From the NCBI RefSeq assembly GCF_008801835.1, contig NZ_VZOW01000019.1, positions 49,829 to 113,828 on the forward strand: a DNA stretch of 64,000 nucleotides, written 5' to 3'. The position numbers and the translations under genes were made by a program. The stretch's first letter is position 1. Each line of letters begins with the position of its first letter. Below the pieces are notes generated by a model. That model saw only the letters and a list, made by a program, of their open reading frames with translations. It had not been told where the DNA came from and did no database searches. Positions 42,689 through 51,850 of this stretch are shown here, piece after piece. The stretch comes from Cupriavidus pauculus (GTDB lineage: Bacteria; Pseudomonadota; Gammaproteobacteria; Burkholderiales; Burkholderiaceae).

Positions 42689-43381
42689 TCAGCGCAGCGC
42701 GCCAAACGGATCGCCGCCGCGCGCGGCAGGCGCCGCGGTGGCCGCAGGCGCAGGCGCGGTGACGGGCGCGGTGGCAGCTGCCGGCGGGACCGCACCGGTC
42801 ACGGCATTCGTCGCGGCGCCGGCCGCGGCGTTTGCTGCCTGATTCGCCTGGGCATGAGTCGGGCGCGCCACGGGGCGCCGCTTCACCACGGGCTGGGCCT
42901 TGGGCTTTTCGTCGGGGAACAGCACCTGCTCGCCCAGCGTCTCGCGCATCATCTTGGCCAGCACCTGCGCGTCGGTCTTCACGTCGCCCGCCAGCGCGCT
43001 GTCGTCGCGCAACTCCATCACCGAGCGGCGCGCCACGCGCAGGCCGCTTACGGCCAGGATGCTCTTGGCCTTGCGGTCCGTGGCATCGCGCTGCAGCGCT
43101 TCCTCGGCAGCCACGATGGCCTGCGGGTACTTCTGGTCCGCGTACTGGATCTGCGCGATGCGCGACCACGGCTCTTCACGCGCCGGGTTGTTGCGCGCCA
43201 CCTGTTCGAACAGGCTCAGCGCCTGTTCTTTCTGGCCGGACGTCAACGCGGCCTCGGCCTGCGACATGCCCTGGTTATAGGAGTCTTCCGACGGTGTACT
43301 GGGCGACGTCGAGGCGCAGCCGGCAATCAGCGCAGCGGCGCCAAAGGCGATCAGGGAACGGGTAAAGCGAGTGTCGAGCAT
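42689..43381 (-). CDS. TPR-containing T6SS-associated lipoprotein
   Basis: A lipoprotein of 230 residues with lipobox Cys C22 (LIAGC). Two or three tetratricopeptide-like helix pairs cover about 30-110 (ALTSGQKEQALSLFEQVARN, PWSRIAQIQYADQKYPQAIVAAEEAL). The C-terminal 80 residues are Ala/Pro-rich. Comparable TPR lipoproteins sit at the head of tssBC operons in Burkholderia-type T6SS loci; their role is not settled. It is the first gene of the leftward arm, divergent from tssJ across a 347-bp control region. Confidence 0.8.
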   Translation of the reverse strand: MLDTRFTRSLIAFGAAALIAGCASTSPSTPSEDSYNQGMSQAEAALTSGQKEQALSLFEQVARNNPAREEPWSRIAQIQYADQKYPQAIVAAEEALQRDATDRKAKSILAVSGLRVARRSVMELRDDSALAGDVKTDAQVLAKMMRETLGEQVLFPDEKPKAQPVVKRRPVARPTHAQANQAANAAAGAATNAVTGAVPPAAATAPVTAPAPAATAAPAARGGDPFGALR

Positions 43382-43605
43382 GTTTTTGACCGTATCGCAG
43401 CTTGGCGTTGGTATGTCCGCGGGACCGGAAGAAAGCCTGAATTCAACAGAATTGTCAGCGGAAATGCAAATGACAATTTAATGAGCAACACGGCCCTATA
43501 TGCGTTTGAACCTTGGTGTTGGCCCCGATCCGCGGGAATAGTACACTCCACCAACTGTGACTTTCAACACCACATTCCTCGAATCACACACAAAGACCGG
43601 TAAAG

Positions 43606-43631
43606 ACGGTTCCGGTCGTATAAGGAACCGT
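43606..43631. promoter_or_regulatory. Perfect 8-10-8 inverted repeat in the T6SS divergent promoter
   Basis: ACGGTTCC (43606-43613) and GGAACCGT (43624-43631) are exact reverse complements around a 10-bp spacer that contains TATAA. The dyad sits in the middle of the divergent region, about 98 bp before tssJ. It could be an operator for a dimeric regulator, but none is named by the sequence. Confidence 0.45.
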
Positions 43632-43680
43632 TTGTAAATACGCCATATTTTTCATTTTTACTACATCGACGGCGGATGTT

Positions 43681-43695
43681 GTTACGAAATGTAAC
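43681..43695. promoter_or_regulatory. Small palindrome upstream of tssJ
   Basis: GTTAC (43681-43685) and GTAAC (43691-43695) flank GAAAT, 33 bp before the tssJ ATG. It could be part of a regulator site or the promoter-proximal leader. Short arms make chance a real possibility. Confidence 0.3.
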
Positions 43696-43728
43696 TTCGC
43701 GGGGCAACGGGGAAGAAGAGGCCGGGGC

Positions 43729-44361
43729 ATGAGCGTTTCAAGAACTTTGGGCGTTTCGATACGCGTGGGCGCCGCGCTGGCGGCGATTGCCCTGCTGGCG
43801 TCCTGCGCAGTGGGAGGCCAGGTACTGGCCGGTGCGGCCAGCGGCGCGCTGGAGGCCGTGGGGCTCAAGCCGTCGAACGTGCCCGAATCGCAGAAACCGC
43901 CGCGCCAGGTGCCGCTGCGGCTTTATGCCGGCACCAATCTCAACGCCGCCCGGGACAATCATCCGGCCGCGCTTGTGGTGCGTGTGTACACGCTCAGGGA
44001 ATCCACCAGCTTCCTGCAGGCGCCCTACGACGCGTTCACCGATCCGGCCCGCGAAAAGCAGGTACTGGGCGCCGAACTGGTGAACGTGCGCGAGATCACG
44101 CTGATTCCCGGTCAGCGCTACGAGGTGACCGAGAAGGTGTCGCGTGAAGCCAATGCGCTTGGCGTGGTGGCGCTGTTCCGCAGCCCTGCCGCGCAGCGCT
44201 GGAAATTTGCCGTCGATGCGGTCAAGAGCGAGAAATCGGGCGTCACCATCGGCCTGCACGCCTGCGCCATGACGCTGACCGTGGGCGATCCGGTGGCCCC
44301 CAGCGACGGCGTGCCGCGCACCGGTCTGAACATGCTGTCTCCGACCGCGTGCAACGCCTAG
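43729..44361 (+). CDS. tssJ: TssJ, T6SS outer-membrane lipoprotein
   Basis: A 210-residue lipoprotein that anchors the membrane complex to the outer membrane and binds TssM. The signal peptide ends in lipobox Cys C26 (LLASC). The mature domain has the TssJ beta-sandwich motifs VPLRLYAGTNLNA, ALVVRVYTLRESTSF and QRYEVTEKVS. The N-terminal part has an extra Gly/Ala-rich stretch before the core. It starts the rightward arm, with tssK 48 bp later. Confidence 0.94.
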   Translation: MSVSRTLGVSIRVGAALAAIALLASCAVGGQVLAGAASGALEAVGLKPSNVPESQKPPRQVPLRLYAGTNLNAARDNHPAALVVRVYTLRESTSFLQAPYDAFTDPAREKQVLGAELVNVREITLIPGQRYEVTEKVSREANALGVVALFRSPAAQRWKFAVDAVKSEKSGVTIGLHACAMTLTVGDPVAPSDGVPRTGLNMLSPTACNA

Positions 44362-44409
44362 CGGCGCGGCAGATATCGGCAGCGCCACAGCAGCACAGAA
44401 AAGGTAATC

Positions 44410-45756
44410 GTGAGCTATTCCTCCAAGATCCTCTGGGGCGAAGGACTGTTTCTTCGACCCCAGCATTTCCAGCAGCAGGACGCCTACCATGAGTCGCGCC
44501 TGCACACCGCGGTGCGCGCCATCCAGCCCTATGGCTGGGGCGTGCAGCACGCGCGCTTCGATACCGACGCGCTGGCCAGCGGCGTGTTGCGCGCCACGGA
44601 GCTGTCGTTGTTCTTTCCCGATGGCGAATGCTATGCGGCGCCGCAGGGCGACGAACTGCCGGCCCCGCTGGTGCTGGAAACGCTGCCCGCCGGCGTGTCC
44701 GAGCTGACCTTTCATCTGGCGCTGTATCCGTTGCGCGATGCCGGCGGCAATTACCGCGAAGCCGAGGATGGCGCGCCGTCGTCGCGCTTCGTGGGCGACC
44801 AGCGCGACACCGCGGACCTGTTCACCGAGGCCGAGCCAGCAGCCATCACGTATCTGAAGAAGGCGGTAAAGCTCGTGGCGGAGACCGATCCGCGCGAGCA
44901 GTTCATCTCGCTGCCCGTGGTGCGCATCCGCCGTACCGCGACCGGCGGCTTCGAGCTGGATGAATCGTTCGTCGCGCCCAGCCTGGCGATCCACGCGTCG
45001 GCGGTGCTCTACCAGCGCCTGCGCCGCATGCTCGATGCGCTGCAGGCCAAGGTCAGCGCGCTGTACGGCTTTCATCGCGAGCCGTCGAAGGACATCATCG
45101 AATTCCGTTCGGGCGACATCGCGTCGTTCTGGCTGCTGCATACGGCCAACGCCGCCTTCGCCGCGCTGTCGCATCTTTACCACCATCCCGAGCTGCATCC
45201 CGAACGCCTGTTTCAGGAAATGCTGCGGCTGGCCGGATCGCTGATGACCTTTTCCAAGGCCTATGCGTTGACCGACCTGCCCGTGTACGACCACGACAAT
45301 CCGGGCCCGGCCTTCGCGCGCATCGACGGCATCGTCCGCGAGCTGCTCGATACGGTGATCTCCACGCGCTACTTTGCGATCAAGCTCGACGAGACGCGCC
45401 CGTCGTTCCATGCCGGCCGTCTCGATTCCGGCAAGATCGACGACAAGACGCGCTTCTACCTGTCCGTATCGGCCGACATGCCCGCCGCGGAACTGGCCGA
45501 CGCGATTCCGGCGCGTTTCAAGGTGGGCGCGCCCGACGACGTGGAAAAACTCGTGCTGTCGTCGATGCCCGGCGTGCCGGTGAGCTACACCCCGCAGGTG
45601 CCGCCGGCCATTCCGGTCCGCCCAGGCGCGTGCTACTTCGCCCTGGAAGCCCGCGGCGCGCTGTATGAACGCATGCTGCAGGCGGGCAACATCACGATCT
45701 ACACCCCGGCCGGCATCCGGGAACTGAAACTCGAACTGATTGCGGTGACTTCATGA
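44410..45756 (+). CDS. tssK: TssK, T6SS baseplate-to-membrane-complex connector
   Basis: A trimeric connector of 448 residues between baseplate and membrane complex. It starts with the very conserved KILWGEGLFLRPQHFQQQD and has the SSMPGVPVSYTPQVPPAIPV block near the C-terminus. The start codon is GTG at 44410 with AAGG upstream. The stop overlaps the tssL start as ATGA, so the two are translationally coupled. It is full length with no disruption. Confidence 0.95.
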   Translation: MSYSSKILWGEGLFLRPQHFQQQDAYHESRLHTAVRAIQPYGWGVQHARFDTDALASGVLRATELSLFFPDGECYAAPQGDELPAPLVLETLPAGVSELTFHLALYPLRDAGGNYREAEDGAPSSRFVGDQRDTADLFTEAEPAAITYLKKAVKLVAETDPREQFISLPVVRIRRTATGGFELDESFVAPSLAIHASAVLYQRLRRMLDALQAKVSALYGFHREPSKDIIEFRSGDIASFWLLHTANAAFAALSHLYHHPELHPERLFQEMLRLAGSLMTFSKAYALTDLPVYDHDNPGPAFARIDGIVRELLDTVISTRYFAIKLDETRPSFHAGRLDSGKIDDKTRFYLSVSADMPAAELADAIPARFKVGAPDDVEKLVLSSMPGVPVSYTPQVPPAIPVRPGACYFALEARGALYERMLQAGNITIYTPAGIRELKLELIAVTS

Positions 45757-46547
45757 GCGCAACCTCCACCCCTTCGCTGTTTGGCGACACCCATGCGCCC
45801 GCTCCTGGCCCGGCGCACGATCCCGCCGATGCCGGCACGCGCCACGCGCGCACGCTGCTGGACATGCTTTACGACGGCTTTTTCATGCTGTTCCTGCTGC
45901 GCAACAAGCAGGCGCCGGGCACGGCGGAAGAATTTCTGCAGCGCGTGCGCGCATTCCTCGATGACTTCGACCGCGGCGCCAAGCGCATGAACGTGCCGGC
46001 CGAAGACGTGTTCGATGCCAAGTACGCGTTCTGTGCCGCCATCGACGAAACCATCCTGTCGTCGAACTTCCCGATGCGTGCCGACTGGGAGCGTCGCCCG
46101 CTGCAACTGGTGCTGTTTGGCGAGCAACTGGCTGGCGAGAACTTCTTCAACAAGCTCGAAGCGCTGCGCGCACGCGGCGCAGCGCGGCTGCAGGCGCTGG
46201 AGGTGTTCCACATGTGCCTGCTGCTGGGATTCCGCGGCAAGTACATCCTCGAAGGCCCGGAAAAACTCGCCTACCTGACCGCGCGCGTGGGCGACGAGAT
46301 TGCCGCCATCAAGGGCAAGCGCGCCGCGTTTGCCCCGCACTGGCCGCTGCCCGACAAGGTGGCGCACCAGCTCAAGCGCGAAACGCCGCTGTGGATCTTC
46401 GGCGCGGTGTTCGCGCTGATCGCGCTGCTGGCGTACCTGGGGCTGTCGACCTCGCTCAACAGCAAGACCAACGATTCGATGCAGGCGTATTCGCAGGTCA
46501 TCAAGCTGGGGCCGCGTTTTTCGCACCTGACCATCTCATTGCCCTGA
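45753..46547 (+). CDS. tssL: TssL (DotU-type) inner-membrane protein, short form
   Basis: A 264-residue C-tail-anchored protein of the TssJLM membrane complex. The cytoplasmic DotU domain (about 30-200) has FLDDFDRGAKRMNVPAEDVFD, YAFCAAIDETILSS and the GFRGKYILEG block. One helix at about 211-231 (LWIFGAVFALIALLAYLGL) anchors it, and only about 30 residues extend beyond, so it lacks the peptidoglycan-binding C-terminal domain. Such short forms rely on another cluster protein to grip the wall; tagX lies in this locus. The ATG overlaps the tssK stop. Confidence 0.94.
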   Translation: MSATSTPSLFGDTHAPAPGPAHDPADAGTRHARTLLDMLYDGFFMLFLLRNKQAPGTAEEFLQRVRAFLDDFDRGAKRMNVPAEDVFDAKYAFCAAIDETILSSNFPMRADWERRPLQLVLFGEQLAGENFFNKLEALRARGAARLQALEVFHMCLLLGFRGKYILEGPEKLAYLTARVGDEIAAIKGKRAAFAPHWPLPDKVAHQLKRETPLWIFGAVFALIALLAYLGLSTSLNSKTNDSMQAYSQVIKLGPRFSHLTISLP

Positions 46548-46563
46548 CACGGGGCCCGCGATC

Positions 46564-49320
46564 ATGAGTCCGACACCCGGCGCCGACACCTCCGCGCCGC
46601 AGGCCCTCACCGACGCCCTGCTGGGCCAGGGCTCGCGGCAAATCCAGCTGACCACCGCCCTGCCCGCTGCCGACCTCGTGGTCGAGCGCTATACCGTGAC
46701 CGAAGCGGTATCCCAGCCGTTCCTTATCGAGATCGACTGCCTGTCCACCTCCGCGCACCTGGATACGGCCGAACTGGCGCGCCAGGAAATCACGCTGCGC
46801 CAGATGCTGGCCGACGGCAGCTATCGCGCCTGGCATGGCTTTGTGGTCGATTGCGCCAGCCTGGGCGGCGACGGCGGCCTGGCCCGTTACCGGCTGACGG
46901 CCGCGCCATGGATCGCGCGGCTGCGGGCTCGGGTCGACTGCTTTGTCTACCAGGACAAGACCGCGCTCGAGATCATCGAGGACCTCTTCAAGGACTACGA
47001 CGTCGCGAGCTACCAGAATGCGGTGTCGCAGACGCTGCGCAAGCGCTCGATCTGCGCGCAGTATCGCGAGAGCGATCTCGATTTCATGCAGCGTCTGCTG
47101 GCCGAGGAAGGACTGTCGTATCGCTTCGAGCATGAGCAGGATGGCGATGGCGGCCACGCGCAACAGGACGCGCAGGCACGCCACAAGCTCGTGATCTTCG
47201 ACGCCCGGACCACCGCGCCCGATTGCGCGCAATCGAGCATCCGCTTTCATCGCGCCGATATCACCGAGACCGAAGACAGCATTACGCGCTGGTCGTCATC
47301 CTGCGCGGTGGGCACCAATGCGGTCAGCCTGGCATCGTGGGACTACAAGCAGCTGACCGCGACCGGTGCGCAGGCCAGTGCCGAACCGGTGGGCAAGCTG
47401 CCATCGCTGGAGTCCTACACGGCGCGCGGCGCCTATCGGTTCAACGATGCGGACAGCGCCGCGGCCGTGGCAACGCTGCGCCTGCAAGCGGAAGAACTCG
47501 ATCACCTGCGTTATCACGGCACCAGCACGGTACGGGCGCTCGGCGAGGGCCAGCGCTTCACGCTGACCGAACATTTCGGCAACGGGGACAACCGCTTCGT
47601 CACGCTGTGGGTGCGCCACGAAGCCACCAACAACCTGGCCACGGACATCGGTTCATTGTTGGACAGCGCGCGCGACGAAGACATGGGCGGTTACCGCAAC
47701 ACGTTCGAGGCCGTGCAGGCCAGCACGCCGATCGTGCCGCGCCATCTGCCCCGCCCCACCGCTCCCGAAGGCCAGACGGCGATCGTGATTGCCGAAGGCG
47801 AAACGCCGCTGCAGACCGATCGCGATCATCGCGTGCGCGTGCGGTTTCCGTGGCTGCGCGCGCCCGAGCGCGGCAACCTCAACGCGCCCGATGCCAGCGA
47901 TGTCACCCAGGTGACCGCATGGGTGCGCGTGGCCGGCGCCGTAGCGGGCCCCAACTGGGGCGCACACCATCTGCCGCGCGTTGGCACCGAAGTTCTGCTG
48001 ACGTTCCTGGACGGCGATATCGACCGCCCGCTCGCCGCCATGCAGTTGCACAACGAGCAGGACAACCCGCCTTGGCCAGCCGCCGAACCGGCCATCGGCC
48101 ACGCGCTGTCCGGCTGGCATTCGCAAGGCATGGGCGGCGACGGCTACAACCAATGGGTGGTCGACGACACGCCGGGCCAATTGCGCATGCGCATGGCGTC
48201 GTCCACGGCCGATACGCAATTCAATCTCGGCTATCTCGTCAGCCAGAATCCCCAGGACGCCAATCGCGGCGCGTGGCGCGGCAATGGTGCCGAACTGCGC
48301 AGCGACGCGTGGGCCGTAGTGCGCGCGGGCGAAGGCATGCTGCTATCGACCACGGCGCAACCGAGGGCGGCCGGCGCCGCGCTGGACGTCAGCGAAGCGC
48401 TGGGCCAGCTCAAGGCGGCCCAGCAGACCGCCAGCCGCCTGTCCGACGCCGCACGCGCGCAAGCGGCGTTGCCGCTGGCCGCGAACGAACACTTCGACGC
48501 TTTGCAGAAAGCCATCGATCCCACCCAGGACGGCAAGTACCGCGATACGGTCAACGGCCAGAAGGCGGCAAAACCGGACGGTGCGCCGGTGGACCGCTTT
48601 GCCGTGCCGCTGCTGGTCACCGAGGCCCCGACGGCCATCGCCATGACCACGCCGATGACCACAACGGTCTACGCCGGGCGCCATTTGCACTGCACGACGC
48701 AATCGGATTGGCACCTCGCCAGCGACAGCGTCACGGCAATCGCCGCCGCGCAGGGCGTATCCCTGTTCGCCCAGCGTCAGGACCTGAAGGCCGTGGCCGC
48801 AAACGGACCGTTCTCGCTACAGGCCCACGCGGATGCGATGGAAATCCTGGCCGACAAACAGGTGACCGTGACTTCATCGAACGATTCGGTCGAAATCCTG
48901 GCCCAGCAGAAGGTGGTGCTGCACGGCGGCTCATCGATCATCACGCTCGACGGCGGTCAGATCACGTTCGAAACGCAGGGGTTGCTCGATGTGAAAGGCG
49001 CGGGCCATCCGTTCAGCGGCGGCGGCGGACGGGCTGCGGCACTGCCTGCGCTACCGACCGGCAGTACCGAGATGACCCACTGGATCGAGGTCAACCATCG
49101 CGACATGGAAGGCGAGCCATTCGTTGGGCAGAACTACAAGATCCATTTCGAAGATGGCCAGGTCGTCTCGGGCAAGCTTGACGCCGCCGGCCACGCACGA
49201 CACGAAAACGTCCCGCCGCGCGCCGTTCGCGTCGAGTACGAGCTTCCGGAACCCGGCAACGACGAGCCGTGGGATCAAGTCTCCAAACTGATTCAGGCAT
49301 CGCGTTCCAAGCTGGGATAA
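46564..49320 (+). CDS. vgrG: VgrG spike protein (TssI), copy 2, with C-terminal adaptor-like extension
   Basis: A tip protein of 918 residues. The gp27-like head (about 25-390), the gp5 OB-fold (about 400-520, TDRDHRVRVRFPWLR and LPRVGTEVLLTFLDGDIDRP) and a DUF2345 spike (about 660-830) are in order. After the spike, residues of about 845-905 (starting HWIEVNHRDMEGEPF) form a beta-rich domain with a GxxYxIxxxDGxxxxGxLDxxGxAR pattern, resembling the transthyretin-like domain that some VgrGs use to dock effectors. No DUF4123 gene follows; instead a toxin gene begins 7 bp later. So this VgrG probably carries its cargo directly. It follows tssL by 16 bp. Confidence 0.92.
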   Translation: MSPTPGADTSAPQALTDALLGQGSRQIQLTTALPAADLVVERYTVTEAVSQPFLIEIDCLSTSAHLDTAELARQEITLRQMLADGSYRAWHGFVVDCASLGGDGGLARYRLTAAPWIARLRARVDCFVYQDKTALEIIEDLFKDYDVASYQNAVSQTLRKRSICAQYRESDLDFMQRLLAEEGLSYRFEHEQDGDGGHAQQDAQARHKLVIFDARTTAPDCAQSSIRFHRADITETEDSITRWSSSCAVGTNAVSLASWDYKQLTATGAQASAEPVGKLPSLESYTARGAYRFNDADSAAAVATLRLQAEELDHLRYHGTSTVRALGEGQRFTLTEHFGNGDNRFVTLWVRHEATNNLATDIGSLLDSARDEDMGGYRNTFEAVQASTPIVPRHLPRPTAPEGQTAIVIAEGETPLQTDRDHRVRVRFPWLRAPERGNLNAPDASDVTQVTAWVRVAGAVAGPNWGAHHLPRVGTEVLLTFLDGDIDRPLAAMQLHNEQDNPPWPAAEPAIGHALSGWHSQGMGGDGYNQWVVDDTPGQLRMRMASSTADTQFNLGYLVSQNPQDANRGAWRGNGAELRSDAWAVVRAGEGMLLSTTAQPRAAGAALDVSEALGQLKAAQQTASRLSDAARAQAALPLAANEHFDALQKAIDPTQDGKYRDTVNGQKAAKPDGAPVDRFAVPLLVTEAPTAIAMTTPMTTTVYAGRHLHCTTQSDWHLASDSVTAIAAAQGVSLFAQRQDLKAVAANGPFSLQAHADAMEILADKQVTVTSSNDSVEILAQQKVVLHGGSSIITLDGGQITFETQGLLDVKGAGHPFSGGGGRAAALPALPTGSTEMTHWIEVNHRDMEGEPFVGQNYKIHFEDGQVVSGKLDAAGHARHENVPPRAVRVEYELPEPGNDEPWDQVSKLIQASRSKLG

Positions 49321-49327
49321 CAACACA

Positions 49328-50812
49328 ATGTGGGATGAACTTGAGAACGCGCTCGCCTGGTTCAAGAGCGCACCCGGCGGCTGGATCGACAGTGGCAAAC
49401 AGAATCTGGCGGCTGCGGCCGAATGGATCTGGGTGGTGATTCAGGGAGACTTTGCCGACGACCAATCGACCGGTCAGGTGGTCACGGGCACCGTCATTTC
49501 CATGATTCCGTTCGTCGATCAGCTCTGCGACGTACGCGATGTCGTGGCCAACTGCCGAAAGATCAATAACGACACGTCCGACAGATGGGCATGGGTGGCG
49601 TTGGTCCTGACACTGATTGGCCTTTTCCCAGTACTGGGATCGCTCGCCAAGGGCTGCTGCAAGATTCTGTTCGCCTACGGTCGGAAGTCCGTGTTCCGCG
49701 TTGGCCGTGCGGCCCTGGATTCCGATTTCTGGCAGGCCAGCAAGCCGTTCGTCGAGGCCGGCATCAACATGCTCAACGGACATCTGCAAACACCGGCGGT
49801 GCGCCGCGCCTTCCGGGCCATCAACGTCGCCAACCCCTATCACTGGCTATCGAAGAAGGTGCTTGAGGTGAAAAGCAGCCTGACGGTCGCCGAATTGGCG
49901 CGCGCCTTCGACAAGATCTTGGATGCGCTGCGCTATTTCGTAGACCTGATCCAGCGTTGGGGCACGGCAAGCATGGGCACCCGCGCAGGCGATCTTCTGA
50001 AGACGGTGATGCGCATCCGGCAACAGATGGCTAGCCGCGTCGGCGAAATCCTTGCTCCCCTCAATCAATGGCTGGAGAAACTGGCGCGCCGGCTCGAGAT
50101 CGAGGGGGATATGCTGTATCGCGCCAATGTCGATGCCATCAACCCGCACAAGTATCAATGGCTGAACTGGGATGACGAAGCCGCCCTGCTGGAGCGCCAT
50201 CGTGTGGGCTGGATCGACAACACCGGACTGCGCCAGTTCGAAGCGCTGCGATCCGCACCGCCCGCGCCGGCCAACTGGCCGAGCCTCGACCCGATACTTC
50301 AGCGAGGGGAAAGGCATCCGTTGAAAGGCGCCTATGCGACATTCCACGAAGCCAAACCCGTCACCATCGCGCCGGGCGAGGTACTTTATCGTGTGGTGGA
50401 CCCGTCGTCCGCCGACAACAGCATTTGCTGGATGCGCAAGGAAGAATTCATGAAGCTGAAGGGCCGCGACGACTGGCGCCGCCGTTTTGCGGTGTGGCGT
50501 CACTGGAACCGCAATGGGGAATTCATCACCTATACCGTTCCGCCCGGCGCTGGCCTCCATGTGTGGGAAGGCCCGGCCGCCAGCCAGACGTTGAAGGCTC
50601 ATCCGCAATACGTGCTGGAGGGCGGCGCCAACCAGATCGTGCTGGACCCGACCCAGCTGCACCCCGAGTTCATCGGCAAACGGCAGCCAACCAACTGGGG
50701 CTATACGGATTTCCCGGGTGAAACCGACGAATTCCTCGGTTTGCCCAAGCTGACAAATAATCTGAACATGAGCAATCTGCCCGCAAATCACCCGATGGGG
50801 GGGCCAAAGTGA
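49328..50812 (+). CDS. Putative T6SS toxin with N-terminal pre-toxin membrane segment and unassigned C-terminal domain
   Basis: A 494-residue protein, probably the cargo of VgrG copy 2. Residues of about 45-80 carry GDFADDQSTGQVVTGTVISM and IPFVDQLCDVRDVVANC, a pre-toxin pattern seen in several polymorphic T6SS effectors before two transmembrane helices. A helix at about 86-105 (WAWVALVLTLIGLFPVLGS) fits. The middle is helical. The C-terminal 170 residues (from about 325) begin VLYRVVDPSSADNSICW and contain TYTVPPGAGLHVWEGPAASQ and LEGGANQIVLDP. They may form an ADP-ribosyltransferase or NAD-glycohydrolase-like toxin core, but I cannot assign them. The GTGA overlap with the next gene marks a toxin-immunity pair. 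Confidence 0.65.
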   Translation: MWDELENALAWFKSAPGGWIDSGKQNLAAAAEWIWVVIQGDFADDQSTGQVVTGTVISMIPFVDQLCDVRDVVANCRKINNDTSDRWAWVALVLTLIGLFPVLGSLAKGCCKILFAYGRKSVFRVGRAALDSDFWQASKPFVEAGINMLNGHLQTPAVRRAFRAINVANPYHWLSKKVLEVKSSLTVAELARAFDKILDALRYFVDLIQRWGTASMGTRAGDLLKTVMRIRQQMASRVGEILAPLNQWLEKLARRLEIEGDMLYRANVDAINPHKYQWLNWDDEAALLERHRVGWIDNTGLRQFEALRSAPPAPANWPSLDPILQRGERHPLKGAYATFHEAKPVTIAPGEVLYRVVDPSSADNSICWMRKEEFMKLKGRDDWRRRFAVWRHWNRNGEFITYTVPPGAGLHVWEGPAASQTLKAHPQYVLEGGANQIVLDPTQLHPEFIGKRQPTNWGYTDFPGETDEFLGLPKLTNNLNMSNLPANHPMGGPK

Positions 50813-51762
50813 GCACGCCACTTTACCCACAGGAAGTCTTTCTGCTGGAACGCTACAGCTCCGTCGAGTACTTCGACGCGATGCGTGCGGCATGGGAAGC
50901 GATGCTCGCGCACGTCGAGGATTGCCTGAACCGGTTCACCGCCCGCTTGCCGGCCGATTACCGCAGCCGGCCGCAACCGCTACAGCCCGATATCGTCTGG
51001 GGCCAGCGTGTCTTGCCAAACTTTCGCAGCACGGCGCGGATCCTCGACGATGGCTTTATCCGCCTGACACATGGCGACCATGAGGGCTTACGGGCCGCCG
51101 TGGGCGTCACGGGCGATGTTCGCGGACAGAGCGATTTTTCGCTCGACTGGTTCGACGAAGTCGAACCCGATGCGGCGGCGCGCTATGAGGAACTGTTGAA
51201 TCTGGCTCATGCGCATGCCATGAACATCGACCAGACGATCTATGCATCGTGGGTCATGTCGACGCTTTCCACCGGCTACGACGCCAACGCCCGCGGCCCA
51301 TTGGCAGCACCACCGGCCTGGCCCCGCTATGCGCTCGATGCCCTGACTCAAGTCCGTACCAATGAGCCGGTTGTCGAATCCGGCGTCTATCTGCCCGATC
51401 AGGACAGTTCCTGCGCGCAGTTCCTGGTGGCCGGCAAACCCGCCCCGAGTGCCTGCATTGGCTTCAATGGCCAGCAGTACACCTCCAAGTCCCCTGCTCT
51501 GTGGACCCGCGTGCGTCGCGTGGACGGCACCACGGTCGCCGATGGCCTGACCGATCTGCTGCCCGCCGCGAGCGGTAATCGGCTGACCGGACGTGTCGCG
51601 GGCCAGCAGGTTTGCCCGCGCAGCGGCTGGTGGTACACGCCAGCCATCGCCAATTCGCGCCGCTACTTTCAGCAAGGCGAAGTGTTCCCCGACGCAGCGG
51701 GGACGGAATACGGCGCAACCATCTGGCAATGGGACCGCGACCAGACGGACCCGCAGCTTTGA
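50809..51762 (+). CDS. Putative cognate immunity protein (Imm71/72-like)
   Basis: A 317-residue soluble protein, no signal peptide or membrane segment. It starts at a GTG inside the toxin stop (GTGA), implying coupled translation. The C-terminal block with VCPRSGWWYTPAIANSRRYF and IWQWDRDQ resembles Imm71/Imm72-type immunity proteins of polymorphic toxin systems (recalled, moderate certainty). A cytosolic immunity protein implies the toxin acts in the cytoplasm of the target, which fits a two-helix pre-toxin region that crosses the inner membrane. Function is inferred from linkage and overlap. Confidence 0.65.
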   Translation: MSTPLYPQEVFLLERYSSVEYFDAMRAAWEAMLAHVEDCLNRFTARLPADYRSRPQPLQPDIVWGQRVLPNFRSTARILDDGFIRLTHGDHEGLRAAVGVTGDVRGQSDFSLDWFDEVEPDAAARYEELLNLAHAHAMNIDQTIYASWVMSTLSTGYDANARGPLAAPPAWPRYALDALTQVRTNEPVVESGVYLPDQDSSCAQFLVAGKPAPSACIGFNGQQYTSKSPALWTRVRRVDGTTVADGLTDLLPAASGNRLTGRVAGQQVCPRSGWWYTPAIANSRRYFQQGEVFPDAAGTEYGATIWQWDRDQTDPQL

Positions 51763-51820
51763 ACATGCGTGGCCAGCGGGCGCGCGTCCGCATCTGACCG
51801 CTCGTCACCGCCGCTGAAAC

Positions 51821-51843
51821 GCCGCGCTTCCGGCCAGCGCGGC
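51821..51843. terminator. GC hairpin between convergent immunity and tle1 genes
   Basis: A perfect 8-bp stem, GCCGCGCT (51821-51828) with AGCGCGGC (51836-51843), and a 7-nt loop lies in the 88-bp gap between the stops of the immunity gene and tle1. There is no U-tract, so it is a candidate bidirectional terminator. Confidence 0.4.
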
Positions 51844-51850
51844 TCGCGTC

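Larger units (their letters stand above)
43382..43728. promoter_or_regulatory. 347-bp divergent control region of the T6SS core
   Basis: The only long gap in the T6SS core, set between the leftward lipoprotein-tssBC operon and the rightward tssJKL operon. It is AT-rich compared with its flanks, especially 43620-43690. It holds an 8-bp perfect inverted repeat (43606-43631) and a 15-bp palindrome (43681-43695), both listed separately. No sigma54 -24/-12 pair was seen. This is the likely master switch for both arms. Confidence 0.6.
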
